This document shows, piece after piece, positions 16,717 to 25,513 of a stretch of DNA of 64,000 nucleotides (position 1 is its first letter; every line of letters begins with the position of its first letter). The translations under genes and the position numbers were made by a program. Under the pieces are notes generated by a model, which was not told the origin of the DNA, made no database searches, and saw only the letters and a program-made list of their open reading frames with translations. This stretch comes from Flavisericum labens (GTDB lineage: Bacteria; Bacteroidota; Bacteroidia; Flavobacteriales; Flavobacteriaceae). The stretch is taken from positions 62,001-126,000 of the forward strand of contig NZ_JBJJBQ010000007.1 of assembly GCF_045446075.1 (NCBI RefSeq), written 5' to 3'.

Positions 16717-17853
16717 TTACAACATCCCTTTTGTTGACGGCAAAAACATTTTGTTGGCATCGCGCTTTACAGCCATTTTCATGGCTTTGGCAAAAGCTTT
16801 AAAAATACCTTCAATTTTATGGTGTTCGTTTACGCCTTCTGCTTTAATGTTTAAATTACATTTGGCACCATCGGTAAATGATTTGAATAAATGATAAAAC
16901 ATTTCTGTTGGCATATCACCTATTTTCTCTCGTTTAAATTCGGCATCCCATTCCAGCCAATTTCTTCCTCCAAAATCAACTGCAACTTGAGCCAAACAAT
17001 CGTCCATAGGCAAGCAAAAACCGTAACGTTCAATACCTAGTTTATTGCCCAATGCTTTATTAAACAATTCACCCAAAGCAATCATCGTATCCTCAATAGT
17101 ATGGTGTTCGTCTACCTCTAAATCACCATCAACTTTAACCTTTAAATCCATGGCGCCATGCCTACCAATTTGATCCAACATGTGGTCAAAGAACGATAGC
17201 CCTGTATCAATACTATTTTTACCAGAACCATCTAAATTCAACTTTATATGTATCTGTGTTTCATTAGTGTTACGGGTTATTTCTTCAACTCTATCTTTAA
17301 GTTTTAAAAACTTGTAAATTTCAGCCCAATCTGTACTTGTTAGCGCAATGCAATCTAAAATTTCTTGCTTTGATGTTTCAATTTCATCGCTCCCTAAGTC
17401 TGGGTTTTCAGATAAATAGATGCCTTTTGCTCCTAGATTTTTCGCTAACTCCATATCGGTTATTCTATCTCCCAAAACAAATGAATTCTTCAAATCGTAA
17501 TCATTAGAAAAATATTTGGTCATCAATCCAGTACGCGGTTTTCGGGTTGGAGCATTTTCATGCGGAAACGTTCTATCAATATATACTTCCGCAAACACCA
17601 CACCTTCCTTTTCAAAAGCGTTAATAATTTTATTTTGTGCTGGCCAAAACGTATCTTCCGGAAATGAGTCTGTACCCAATCCATCTTGGTTGGTTACCAT
17701 TACCAATTCAAAATCCAATTCATTGGCAATTTTAGCCATATATTGAAATACCTTTGGGTAGAACTCCAATTTCTCCAGACTGTCCAATTGATAATCAACG
17801 GGTGGCTCTAGCACTAAAGTACCGTCTCGATCTATAAATAATACTTTTTTCAT
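16717..17853 (-). CDS. hisB: bifunctional histidinol-phosphatase / imidazoleglycerol-phosphate dehydratase
   Basis: A 378-residue fusion. The N-terminal HAD phosphatase (about 1-165) starts with LFIDRDGTLVLEPP, holding the catalytic Asp pair. The C-terminal dehydratase (about 185-378) carries FFDHMLDQIGRHG, VDEHHTIEDT and NEHHKIE metal-binding motifs. It covers two steps of histidine synthesis. The upstream spacer to hisC is unusually long because it holds a repeat-flanked GIY-YIG remnant. Confidence 0.96.
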   Translation of the reverse strand: MKKVLFIDRDGTLVLEPPVDYQLDSLEKLEFYPKVFQYMAKIANELDFELVMVTNQDGLGTDSFPEDTFWPAQNKIINAFEKEGVVFAEVYIDRTFPHENAPTRKPRTGLMTKYFSNDYDLKNSFVLGDRITDMELAKNLGAKGIYLSENPDLGSDEIETSKQEILDCIALTSTDWAEIYKFLKLKDRVEEITRNTNETQIHIKLNLDGSGKNSIDTGLSFFDHMLDQIGRHGAMDLKVKVDGDLEVDEHHTIEDTMIALGELFNKALGNKLGIERYGFCLPMDDCLAQVAVDFGGRNWLEWDAEFKREKIGDMPTEMFYHLFKSFTDGAKCNLNIKAEGVNEHHKIEGIFKAFAKAMKMAVKRDANKMFLPSTKGML

Positions 17854-17868
17854 ATAACGAAGTTATAT

Positions 17869-17889
17869 GTCCTGAACTTGTTTCAGGAC
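17869..17889. repeat. REP-like palindrome, left flank of the GIY-YIG remnant
   Basis: Arms GTCCTGAA (17869-17876) and TTCAGGAC (17882-17889) around CTTGT. The 17 bases 17870-17886 are the exact reverse complement of 18200-18216, on the other side of the decayed nuclease gene. Confidence 0.75.
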
Positions 17890-17892
17890 CTT

Positions 17893-18188
17893 TTATTTTA
17901 TACTTAAAGTTTCTAATTTAGGATTGAATCCTTTTACTAAATTCCATTTCCATTCTTTATGCAATTTTTTAACTGCTTTTCTCTAGCCTTGACTTTATTC
18001 TTTTCATTGAATTCTTCAAAATATACTAAATCTAAAACATGATACTTTTTCGTAAATAATGTGCCCGTTTTGTTTTTATGCTGTCCAATTCTTCTTTTTA
18101 AATTATCGGTTTAACCAATATATATTACTGTTCTATTTTTATTGGTTAATATGTAGCAATAATATTTAAATTCAAACTCACTTTTCAT
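17893..18188 (-). pseudogene. decayed GIY-YIG endonuclease gene
   Basis: Reading leftwards from the ATG at 18188 gives YYCYILTNKN, then YIG, an in-frame TAA at 18111-18113, then TDNLKRRIGQHKN and VYFEEF. These are the signature elements of single-domain GIY-YIG nucleases of about 98 residues. A run of six A (17965-17970) marks a one-base deletion. In the other frame the protein continues as LHKEWKW and VKGFNPKLETLSIK to a TAA at 17893-17895. Two lesions make it non-functional. It sits inside the his operon between hisC and hisB and is flanked by inverted copies of a palindrome. Confidence 0.85.
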
Positions 18189-18199
18189 TTTAAAAGTTT

Positions 18200-18216
18200 C
18201 TGAAACAAGTTCAGGA
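18200..18216. repeat. REP-like palindrome, right flank of the GIY-YIG remnant
   Basis: CTGAAACAAGTTCAGGA is the exact inverted copy of 17870-17886. It overlaps the end of hisC and supplies its TGA stop codon (complement of 18211-18213). Confidence 0.75.
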
Positions 18217-19284
18217 TTTCGAAATTGATAAAAGTTCGTTTATCAATTTCTCATTCTCTTCAGGCGTTCCTATTGTTAATCGTAAGCAATTTTCACACCC
18301 TGGTTGTGTTGTTCGGTTTCGAATAACGATACCTTTTTCGATGAGTTGATTATAACGCTTTGTAGCAACATCTACCTTTATCAAAACAAAATTGGCATCC
18401 GAGGGATAAATTTTAGCAACAAAATCAACATCTTTTAATGCTAAAATCAAGCTTTCTCTTTCTCCCAAAATGTGTTTCACTTCGGTTTCGACCTCACTAG
18501 GCTTGCTTAAGCGCTCAATAGCTCTTAATTGAGTTAATTCATTCACATTATAAGGCGGCTTTATTCGATTTAATACTGAAATAATTTGCGCGGAAGCATA
18601 GCAAATACCTAATCGGATGCCAGCCATACCATATGCCTTAGAAAGCGTTTGCGTTACAATCAAATTAGGGAATTCACTTAATCGACTTATCCAGCTTTCT
18701 TCATTTGAAAAATCGATATAAGCCTCATCAATAACCACAATACCATTAAAACTTTTAATTAAATTTTCAATTGTAATGGCTTCAAAACTGTTTCCCGTTG
18801 GATTATTTGGCGAACACAAAAACAATAATTTGGATTGAGCATCTGCCATATTTAAAATAGCTTCAACATTTGGCTGAAAATTTTCATCAAGCTGCACTTC
18901 TTTAACCCCAACCGCATTAATTCCGGCTAATACACCATACATACCATAGGTTGGCGGCAAGGTAATAATGTTATCTTGATTGGGCTCACAAAACACCCTA
19001 AAAATCAAATCCAACACCTCGTCACTGCCATTGCCCAGTAATATATTTTGAGCACTGATTTTCTTACTTTCCGAAAGTAATGATTTTACGGAACGTTGCA
19101 ATGGGTCTGGATAACGGTTTACACCATTTTCAAATGGGTTCTCGTTGGCGTCTAAAAATACCATCTGATTACTATTGCCCTGAAACTCGTCTCTTGCTGA
19201 AGAATACGGCTTTAATGCTTTTATATTTGGCCTTATTAAATCTTGAATATCCATTAATGTTTCTTGTTGATTGAAATTCGGCAT
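18211..19284 (-). CDS. hisC: histidinol-phosphate aminotransferase
   Basis: A 357-residue PLP enzyme converting imidazole acetol phosphate to histidinol phosphate. Seen: LRPNIKALKPYSSARDE-like start (here IRPNIKALKPYSSARDEF), the aminotransferase motif LCSPNNPTGN, Asp in VVIDEAYIDF and the PLP Lys in QTLSKAYGMAGIRLG. The ATG at 19284 is one base after the hisD stop; an internal ATG at 19254 fits the family start better. The last two codons, including the stop, lie in a palindromic repeat. Confidence 0.95.
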   Translation of the reverse strand: MPNFNQQETLMDIQDLIRPNIKALKPYSSARDEFQGNSNQMVFLDANENPFENGVNRYPDPLQRSVKSLLSESKKISAQNILLGNGSDEVLDLIFRVFCEPNQDNIITLPPTYGMYGVLAGINAVGVKEVQLDENFQPNVEAILNMADAQSKLLFLCSPNNPTGNSFEAITIENLIKSFNGIVVIDEAYIDFSNEESWISRLSEFPNLIVTQTLSKAYGMAGIRLGICYASAQIISVLNRIKPPYNVNELTQLRAIERLSKPSEVETEVKHILGERESLILALKDVDFVAKIYPSDANFVLIKVDVATKRYNQLIEKGIVIRNRTTQPGCENCLRLTIGTPEENEKLINELLSISKS

Positions 19285-19285
19285 T

Positions 19286-20572
19286 TTACTTCTTTAAATC
19301 TTTTAACCTTATACTTACCGCGTTTTTATGCGCCTGTAAACCTTCTGCTTCTGCCATTAATTCAATGGTTTCGCCAATATTTAAAATACCTTCTTTTGAT
19401 ATTTTTTGAAAGGTCATGCTTTTATGAAAGCTATCTAAATTCACTCCAGAATATGCTTTACTAAATCCGTTGGTTGGCAATGTGTGATTGGTTCCAGAAG
19501 CATAATCACCAGCACTCTCTGGTGTATAATCACCAATAAAAACCGAGCCGGCATTGCTTATTCCGTTAACATACAAATCTTCATTTTCACAACAGATTAT
19601 AAAATGTTCAGGACCATATTCGTCAATCATTTCTAGCGCTAATGAGTCATTTTCAACATAAATTAATTTGGAATTTGAAATGGCTTTTTCAGCAATTGCT
19701 TTTCGTGGAAGTTCATCTAGTTGTTTTGCAACTTCATCCGAAACTTCTTTAATCAATTTATTTGAAGTGGACACCAAAATCACCTGACTATCAGCCCCAT
19801 GTTCAGCCTGACTTAACAAATCGGATGCAATATAAGATGCGTTTGCTGAATCGTCTGCTACTACCAAAAGCTCACTCGGTCCAGCTGGCATATCGATTGC
19901 TACACCAAATTTGGTTGCCAATTGCTTAGCTACCGTTACAAATTGATTACCAGGACCGAAAATTTTATAAACCTGCGGAATGGTCTTCGTTCCAAAAGTT
20001 AATCCTGCAATAGCCTGAATACCACCCACCTTTATAATTTTGGTTACACCACAAAGGTTAGCGGCAAATAAAATCTCAGGAGCTATGCCTCCTGATTTGT
20101 TTGGAGGAGAACACAACACAATCTCTTTACAACCTGCAATTTGAGCAGGAACAGCAAGCATCAACACAGTTGAAAACAAAGGCGCTGTGCCTCCAGGAAT
20201 ATACAACCCTACCTTTTGTATGGGTCTTTTTTCTTGCCAGCATAAAACACCATTTGTAGTCTCAACTTCTACTCTTTCTGTTTTTTGAACTTTATGAAAA
20301 GCTTCTATGTTGGTTTTCGCTTGTTTTATTGCCTTTTTAAGGTTTTCGGGAACATTTTGTATGGCTTCAAGAACTTCTTCCTCTGAAACTATACTATTTT
20401 CTAAAGAAATTCCATCAAATCGTTCAGTATATTTTTTAATGGCCATATTACCATTTTTCTGAACATCTTGAAAAACCTCATTAACAACACCTTCAATATC
20501 ATCGACGGTCTGGGTAGGTCGTTTTAAAATGTCCGACCAACTTTCTTTCTTTGGATTGTTTATGATTTGCAT
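19286..20572 (-). CDS. hisD: histidinol dehydrogenase
   Basis: A 428-residue zinc-dependent NAD enzyme that oxidises histidinol to histidine in two steps. Seen: VGLYIPGGTAPL, FGPGNQFVTVAK, the DMPAGPSELLV loop, the zinc-site Gln/His in SQAEHGADSQ and the C-terminal SAGDYASGTNHTLPT. Length is normal. Second gene of the operon, 42 bases after hisG and one base before hisC. Confidence 0.96.
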   Translation of the reverse strand: MQIINNPKKESWSDILKRPTQTVDDIEGVVNEVFQDVQKNGNMAIKKYTERFDGISLENSIVSEEEVLEAIQNVPENLKKAIKQAKTNIEAFHKVQKTERVEVETTNGVLCWQEKRPIQKVGLYIPGGTAPLFSTVLMLAVPAQIAGCKEIVLCSPPNKSGGIAPEILFAANLCGVTKIIKVGGIQAIAGLTFGTKTIPQVYKIFGPGNQFVTVAKQLATKFGVAIDMPAGPSELLVVADDSANASYIASDLLSQAEHGADSQVILVSTSNKLIKEVSDEVAKQLDELPRKAIAEKAISNSKLIYVENDSLALEMIDEYGPEHFIICCENEDLYVNGISNAGSVFIGDYTPESAGDYASGTNHTLPTNGFSKAYSGVNLDSFHKSMTFQKISKEGILNIGETIELMAEAEGLQAHKNAVSIRLKDLKK

Positions 20573-20591
20573 CTTATATTCTATTTAAAAA

Positions 20592-20612
20592 GACACTGAA
20601 ACAGGATCAGCA
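20592..20612. repeat. degenerate palindromic repeat between hisG and hisD
   Basis: CACTGAAACAGGATCAGCAT resembles CTGAAACAAGTTCAG with changes in the centre. It fills the 42-base hisG-hisD spacer. Assigned by eye. Confidence 0.4.
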
Positions 20613-20614
20613 TA

Positions 20615-21472
20615 CTAAAGCACCATTTTTTCAATTGGGCAAACCAAAATACCTTGGGCACCTTTAGCTTTTAATTCGTCAATGACTTCCCAAAATTCAT
20701 TCTTGTTGATTACTGAGTGAATACTACTCCATCCTTCTTCTGCCAAAGGCAATACTGTTGGGCTTTTCATTCCTGGCAGTACATTAATTATGTCTTGAAC
20801 CTTATCATTTGGTGCATTTAATAAGACATATTTGGAGTTTCTTCCTTTTAAAACAGATTTTATTCTAAATTGAATCTTATCTAAAATAGCTTGTTTTTCG
20901 TCGCTTAAAACTGGTGACACAGCCAATACAGCCTCAGACTTTAAAATAGTTTCAACCTCCTTTAAATTATTTTTAAATAAGGTGCTTCCACTGGAAACGA
21001 TATCGACAATAGCATCAGCCAACCCTATATTCGGTGCAATTTCAACCGAACCATTAATGATGTGCAAATTCGCATTTACTCCATTTTCGTCCAAATACAT
21101 TTGAACCGTGTTTGGGTAGGATGTAGCAATGCGCTTGCCTTCCAAGTCTTTTATCCCACTATATTTTGCGGCTTTAGGAACAGCAATACAAACGCGACAG
21201 GTCGAAAAACCTAATTTCTCAACCACATTGATGCCTTCGCCTTTTTCTATTAATACATTTTCACCAATAATAGCAGCATCTACAACACCATCTTTTAAAT
21301 ATTGTGGTATATCGCCATTTCTTAAATAAAAAACTTCTATCGGAAATCCCTTTGCCGAAGCTTTGAGTTGGTCTTTTCCGTTATCGATTGAAATACCGAT
21401 ATCCTTTAATATTCGCATCGAGTCTTCGTTTAAACGACCCGATTTCTGCACTGCAATTCTTAATTTACTCAT
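20615..21472 (-). CDS. hisG: ATP phosphoribosyltransferase (long form)
   Basis: A 285-residue enzyme from the ATG at 21472 (MSKLRIAVQKSGRL). An in-frame ATG at 21499 would add nine residues but fits the family less well. It commits PRPP and ATP to histidine synthesis. The catalytic type 1 periplasmic-binding fold has AVQKSGRL, the PRPP loop DIVSSGSTL, and a C-terminal ACT-like regulatory domain (about 205-285), the long-form layout that permits histidine feedback. First structural gene of the operon, directly after the attenuator. Confidence 0.95.
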   Translation of the reverse strand: MSKLRIAVQKSGRLNEDSMRILKDIGISIDNGKDQLKASAKGFPIEVFYLRNGDIPQYLKDGVVDAAIIGENVLIEKGEGINVVEKLGFSTCRVCIAVPKAAKYSGIKDLEGKRIATSYPNTVQMYLDENGVNANLHIINGSVEIAPNIGLADAIVDIVSSGSTLFKNNLKEVETILKSEAVLAVSPVLSDEKQAILDKIQFRIKSVLKGRNSKYVLLNAPNDKVQDIINVLPGMKSPTVLPLAEEGWSSIHSVINKNEFWEVIDELKAKGAQGILVCPIEKMVL

Positions 21473-21513
21473 TTTGTTCTTTTTATGAGTTTGAAACAAT
21501 CTATTTGGTTCTA

Positions 21514-21549
21514 ATTAAAAAAACCCGTTCGATTGTCTCAAACGGGTTT
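21514..21549 (-). terminator. his operon attenuator (intrinsic terminator before hisG)
   Basis: Arms AAACCCGTT and AACGGGTTT (21541-21549 and 21521-21529 on the plus strand) form a 9-bp stem with an 11-base loop. In the transcribed direction a T-run follows. The 5' arm can instead pair with bases 21588-21596 in the leader, giving an antiterminator. It sits 42 bases before the hisG start. Confidence 0.8.
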
Positions 21550-21581
21550 AAAAATATATGTTGAATTTATTCAATACAATT

Positions 21582-21641
21582 TCACTTCGCTTGAGAGCCA
21601 ATTTGAAAATGGTGATGTGTACGAATAAATATCATGTTCAT
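21582..21641 (-). CDS. hisL: histidine operon leader peptide
   Basis: A 19-codon frame reading MNMIFIRTHHHFQIGSQAK and ending in TGA, with three consecutive His codons (CAT CAC CAT) at positions 9-11. It ends 33 bases before the attenuator stem. A ribosome stalled at the His codons would leave codons 16-19 free to form the antiterminator; one that finishes would cover them. The product itself needs no function. Position, His run and hairpin together make this convincing although the peptide is very short. Confidence 0.82.
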   Translation of the reverse strand: MNMIFIRTHHHFQIGSQAK

Positions 21642-21654
21642 TTGTTTGCTGTTG

Positions 21655-21662
21655 CAAAGATT
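21655..21662 (-). promoter_or_regulatory. candidate his operon promoter, -7 region
   Basis: Minus-strand AATCTTTG is one base off TAnnTTTG. A TTG lies about 21 bases upstream, near the expected -33 distance. Transcription would start a few bases before the leader peptide ATG at 21641. Confidence 0.4.
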
Positions 21663-21791
21663 AAAAATTTATACGAATAATTCCAATTCTTAAATACAAT
21701 TCTTGCTACAATTTCAAAATATTGATTTTTCACATTAAAAAAATCAACATTTTTAAACAAAAAGCTCAAAACTAACTTTTTTAATCATCAA

Positions 21792-22607
21792 CTATTGATT
21801 TCCTAGAATTATTGGCATTCCGCTATCGCCAGATCCAATTACTATCACTTTGCTATTTGGAGATTCTGATAATTTAATAGTTGCGTCTATACCTTTATCT
21901 TGCAAAATTTTATCAGTTAATGATGCGCTCAAAATCCTATTAGATTCAGCTTTTCCTTCAGCCTCAATAATCACTTTTTCAGCTTCTTTTGCAGCCGTAA
22001 CCAATCTAAACTCATACTCTAACGATTCCTGTTCCTGTTTTAATTTACGTTCAATGGCATCTTTTATAGTTGAAGGAAGTGTAACATCGCGCACTAAAAA
22101 TTCGTTTAACTGAACAAACTGCTTTTCTAAAATCTTTTTAGTTTCAATAAATATTTCATCTTGAATAGCATCTCTTTTGCTAGAATACAGTTGTTCTGGC
22201 GTGTAGCGTCCTACAACACTACGTGCCGCACTTCGAATGGCAGGCTGAATAACCCGTTGTAAATAATTCTCACCTAGCGTTTGATGAAGCTTGCCTAAAT
22301 CGCTATAAACCGGTTGATACCATGCAGAACCATCAATTTGAATTTCCAGACCGTTTGATGATAATACTTTCATTTTTTCAAAAAGCTCCTGTTGGCGCAC
22401 CTCATATATGTACACCTTATTCCAAGGCGCTACAATGTGAAATCCTTCACCAAGAGGTGGCTCGTCGATAACGACACCTCCGTCGAATGTTTTATACAAA
22501 ACGCCAGCTTCACCAGAGCCAATGGTCACGGCCGACTTTGTTAATATGATAACTAATACAATTGCGCCAATAATAAAGGGTAGCGCGATTTTTGGTAATT
22601 TGTCCAT
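21792..22607 (-). CDS. prohibitin family protein (SPFH domain)
   Basis: A 271-residue protein with one N-terminal membrane anchor (about 9-29) and an SPFH/prohibitin domain: SGEAGVLYKTFDGGV, then YEVRQQELFEKM and IRSAARSVVGRYTPEQLYS. A Glu/Ala-rich coiled coil (about 190-235) and a Gly-Ser-rich tail follow. Members form ring-like membrane scaffolds and often control proteases such as FtsH. The SDR gene lies 35 bases upstream in the same direction. Confidence 0.9.
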   Translation of the reverse strand: MDKLPKIALPFIIGAIVLVIILTKSAVTIGSGEAGVLYKTFDGGVVIDEPPLGEGFHIVAPWNKVYIYEVRQQELFEKMKVLSSNGLEIQIDGSAWYQPVYSDLGKLHQTLGENYLQRVIQPAIRSAARSVVGRYTPEQLYSSKRDAIQDEIFIETKKILEKQFVQLNEFLVRDVTLPSTIKDAIERKLKQEQESLEYEFRLVTAAKEAEKVIIEAEGKAESNRILSASLTDKILQDKGIDATIKLSESPNSKVIVIGSGDSGMPIILGNQ

Positions 22608-22642
22608 GTTTTATTTTTATTAAATTAATTCGTTATTATTAT

Positions 22643-23413
22643 TTATAATTTTCCTTGATTAACCAATTGCCCACCGTCTATTGTTATTAGTTGTCCAGAT
22701 GTTGTGAGGGCTTCAACTGCTAGGTAAATCACACCTTTTGCAATATCTTTAGGCAAAGAGGTTTTGTTAACAAGAGAAGCTTTTTCGATTTTTTCCTTGA
22801 CAGATTCATATCGCTCTCCCAAAAAGCCTTTTGTCCATCTCGTTTGAATAAACCCCGGGCAAATACCATTTACCCTAACCTCTGGAGATAGTGCATGCGC
22901 CAAAGAGAGCGTCATGGTAGACAAAGCGCCTTTTGAAGCCGCATAAGCAATTGAACTCCCCACTCCTGATATTGCACTAATTGATGAAATGTTTACAATT
23001 GCCCCTTGACTTTCTTTTAAATATTCTGCCGATAGTTTAACCATTTGATAAGCACCAATAACGTTAACCTCATAAAGCTCTTGAAAATCTTTTTTGCTTA
23101 AACCGTCTAAATTACTGTAGTCACAGAATTTAGTAGCTCCTGCATTATTAACCAAAGCATCAATTCTACCAAAAGTATTAATCGTATCGGTCACCATCTT
23201 TTTGCAATCACCTTCGTTAGCAACATTTGCTTGACACAACAATGTTTTCACCCCTAAACTTTCACATGCCTTGACGACATCTAAAGCATTGTCTTTACTT
23301 TTGGAGTAATTTATAACGACATTCCAACCTCTTTTGGCAAATTCAATACAAGAAGCTGCTCCAACGCCAGATGACGACCCTGTTACTATGACCGTTTTAG
23401 TTTCTTTATTCAA
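22643..23413 (-). CDS. SDR family NAD(P)-dependent oxidoreductase
   Basis: A 256-residue classical short-chain dehydrogenase: cofactor motif TGSSSGVG (11-18), NNAG, active-site Ser in NISSISAISG, the Tyr-Lys pair in IAYAASKGAL and a C-terminal TIDGGQLV. It resembles FabG but differs from the fabG at 25514, so the substrate is open. It follows the VWA-like gene by nine bases and is probably in one transcript with it. Confidence 0.88.
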   Translation of the reverse strand: MNKETKTVIVTGSSSGVGAASCIEFAKRGWNVVINYSKSKDNALDVVKACESLGVKTLLCQANVANEGDCKKMVTDTINTFGRIDALVNNAGATKFCDYSNLDGLSKKDFQELYEVNVIGAYQMVKLSAEYLKESQGAIVNISSISAISGVGSSIAYAASKGALSTMTLSLAHALSPEVRVNGICPGFIQTRWTKGFLGERYESVKEKIEKASLVNKTSLPKDIAKGVIYLAVEALTTSGQLITIDGGQLVNQGKL

Positions 23414-23422
23414 GTTGTTGTT

Positions 23423-25456
23423 TTAAATTAATCCGTTATATTTTCTCAGAAACCACTCTATTCCGAGGCTCAAGACCATTATAGCTAATAGGTATTTCCA
23501 ATCAATCAAAGATATGCTTTTTTTTACGCTTTTTTGAACAGGAACAAAGCGATTATCACTTAATAAATCATTAATAAGACCTTGGGGTTTAGAAATAAAG
23601 TAACTGGTTCCTTCAGTATTTTTGGCCAACTGATTCAATTTGATCACATTAGCGTTTAAAAACTGTTGTTCAACATTGTATTCGAGAATTTCGAAACTCC
23701 CCGATTTAGCCAAATTTTCCCGAGTTGAGCGTACCGTAAAGTTATATTTTGATGGAGGCAGGCTACTCAAATCAACTTGGTAGTTATTATTCTTTAAAAC
23801 AAGTGGAAATGTTTTGATTTCGTTTGAATTTTCATCTGTCACTTTAACATTTAAAGTTTCGCGGGCATCGAAAACATAATTTTTATCGAAAAATTCAGCT
23901 GTTATCAACACGTTGCTGTTGCCATTGTAAAAATTCTCGTAATCAATTTTTAAGCGGCTTTTAGGTTTGTTCGAAGCTAAATATTGAATTAGTTTCCCTA
24001 TAAAATTATCGAATTCATTAAAGGATTTACTGTTTAAAAAGCTTTGCGCCCTCCATTTCCAGATATTTTCGCCAAACAAAATAGCCTGACGCCTACTACC
24101 GTTCTCAAAAGTTGCTAAAAGCGGATTTTCTGTTGAGATTCCATTGATGGTTTTATTCAGAATAGTTTCAAAGGGTCCAGAAAATTCAACAGCTCCATAA
24201 TTGGAAAGCAAAGGCGGGAAAGATTCAAAATTAATATCCCGAACCAAAAATGGCGTATAGTTCCTGTTCCACTCCGGTTGGTAGCTCTCTAATTGATCGG
24301 TGATTTCAAGGTTAAAACCATGATTGATTTCATTTAAAAAATCTAAGTCCGTTTTAGGGCCAACAACCATAAAAACATTTTTATTTTGAGCTTTTAATTC
24401 CTTCATAAAAAACTTAAACTTATTATTTGGCTGGTAAACTATAAATAATTGAAAATCATTTATTTTACTTAATTCTTCTTTTGTATTTAGGATGAAAACT
24501 GAACGCTGTTCGTTGCTCTCAATAGCCTTTTTTAATGCGCCCAAATCTGGATGCATTATATCGCTAACTATGGCTATTTTAGTTCTTTGATTTAAAACTT
24601 CAACAGCAAAATTTTTAGAATTATTTACCTTGTTTTTTTCTTTTTCCAACGGTATGAGCGTTGCTTTATAATTACTTAAACCTATAATATTGGCGGGTAA
24701 ATTAAAATTCAAAATTTTTGAATTGCTTGCTTCTGAAAAGTCTACCGCTTTAGAATACACTATAGTATTTCCACGTCTAACTACAAGCTTTGACTCAACA
24801 CTTTCATTTCCATTATAAACCAATATAGCTTCCACTGGAAATTTATTCTTGTGAAATGCGTATTTATTAACATTAAGTTGTTGGATTTTTAAATCGGTGT
24901 ACTGAACGGTATCGCCCAATATGATTGGAAAAACAGGATGTTTATATTGGTTGAATGCAAATTGATAATCATTTCCGAAAGTTTGATTTCCATCTGAAAC
25001 CAACAAAGTTGGCGCATTGGCTTCTTTATAGATTTGTGTAAGCTGACTGAAAGCTCCATCTATATTAGTTTGTTTTTCTGAAAAGGTAATAGAATCTGAG
25101 GCCTTCAAAGATTCACCAAAAGTGTAAACTTCGATATTGAATTTATCATTTAATCGTTCATTATCTTTTAATTGACCAATAAATTCCAACGTTTTTACAT
25201 TTTGGTTTAAATGCTTAATTGAACTGGAGTTATCGATGGCCACAACCAAATCGGGCTTTTCTGTAAATGGCTTTACTTTTTCAAAAGTTGGATTTATCAA
25301 CAACAAAATCGCCGAATAAACCGTAATAAACCTTAAAAAAGCAAAAAGCACACCTAACTTAGACATGCTTTTCTTTTTTGATAAATACTGAAAAATCGCC
25401 ACCAACAGTGCAATAATTCCAGCAAGTATTATATATAAAATGGTTTCTGTTTGCAT
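23423..25456 (-). CDS. membrane protein with von Willebrand A-like domain
   Basis: A 677-residue protein. Two membrane helices (about 5-24 and 33-54) precede a VWA-like domain starting DLVVAIDNSSS, whose DxSxS pattern (75-79) fits a metal-ion adhesion site. The middle (about 300-520) resembles the glutamine-amidotransferase-like domain often fused to such proteins. A last helix lies near 655-670. This layout matches Bacteroidota proteins near BatA/BatB-type clusters, but no MoxR gene is nearby. Role unknown; the large loop probably faces the periplasm. Confidence 0.7.
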   Translation of the reverse strand: MQTETILYIILAGIIALLVAIFQYLSKKKSMSKLGVLFAFLRFITVYSAILLLINPTFEKVKPFTEKPDLVVAIDNSSSIKHLNQNVKTLEFIGQLKDNERLNDKFNIEVYTFGESLKASDSITFSEKQTNIDGAFSQLTQIYKEANAPTLLVSDGNQTFGNDYQFAFNQYKHPVFPIILGDTVQYTDLKIQQLNVNKYAFHKNKFPVEAILVYNGNESVESKLVVRRGNTIVYSKAVDFSEASNSKILNFNLPANIIGLSNYKATLIPLEKEKNKVNNSKNFAVEVLNQRTKIAIVSDIMHPDLGALKKAIESNEQRSVFILNTKEELSKINDFQLFIVYQPNNKFKFFMKELKAQNKNVFMVVGPKTDLDFLNEINHGFNLEITDQLESYQPEWNRNYTPFLVRDINFESFPPLLSNYGAVEFSGPFETILNKTINGISTENPLLATFENGSRRQAILFGENIWKWRAQSFLNSKSFNEFDNFIGKLIQYLASNKPKSRLKIDYENFYNGNSNVLITAEFFDKNYVFDARETLNVKVTDENSNEIKTFPLVLKNNNYQVDLSSLPPSKYNFTVRSTRENLAKSGSFEILEYNVEQQFLNANVIKLNQLAKNTEGTSYFISKPQGLINDLLSDNRFVPVQKSVKKSISLIDWKYLLAIMVLSLGIEWFLRKYNGLI

Positions 25457-25487
25457 TTACGATTTTTGCTTTCTGTTTAATTGAATG

Positions 25488-25509
25488 TATTCCTGCATAC
25501 GCAGGAATA
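25488..25509. repeat. palindromic repeat, second family
   Basis: Arms TATTCCTGC and GCAGGAATA around ATAC lie in the short spacer between fabG and the VWA-like gene. There is no T-run, so it is not a typical terminator. It differs in sequence from the CTGAAACAAGTTCAG family in the his operon. Confidence 0.6.
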
Positions 25510-25513
25510 ACAA

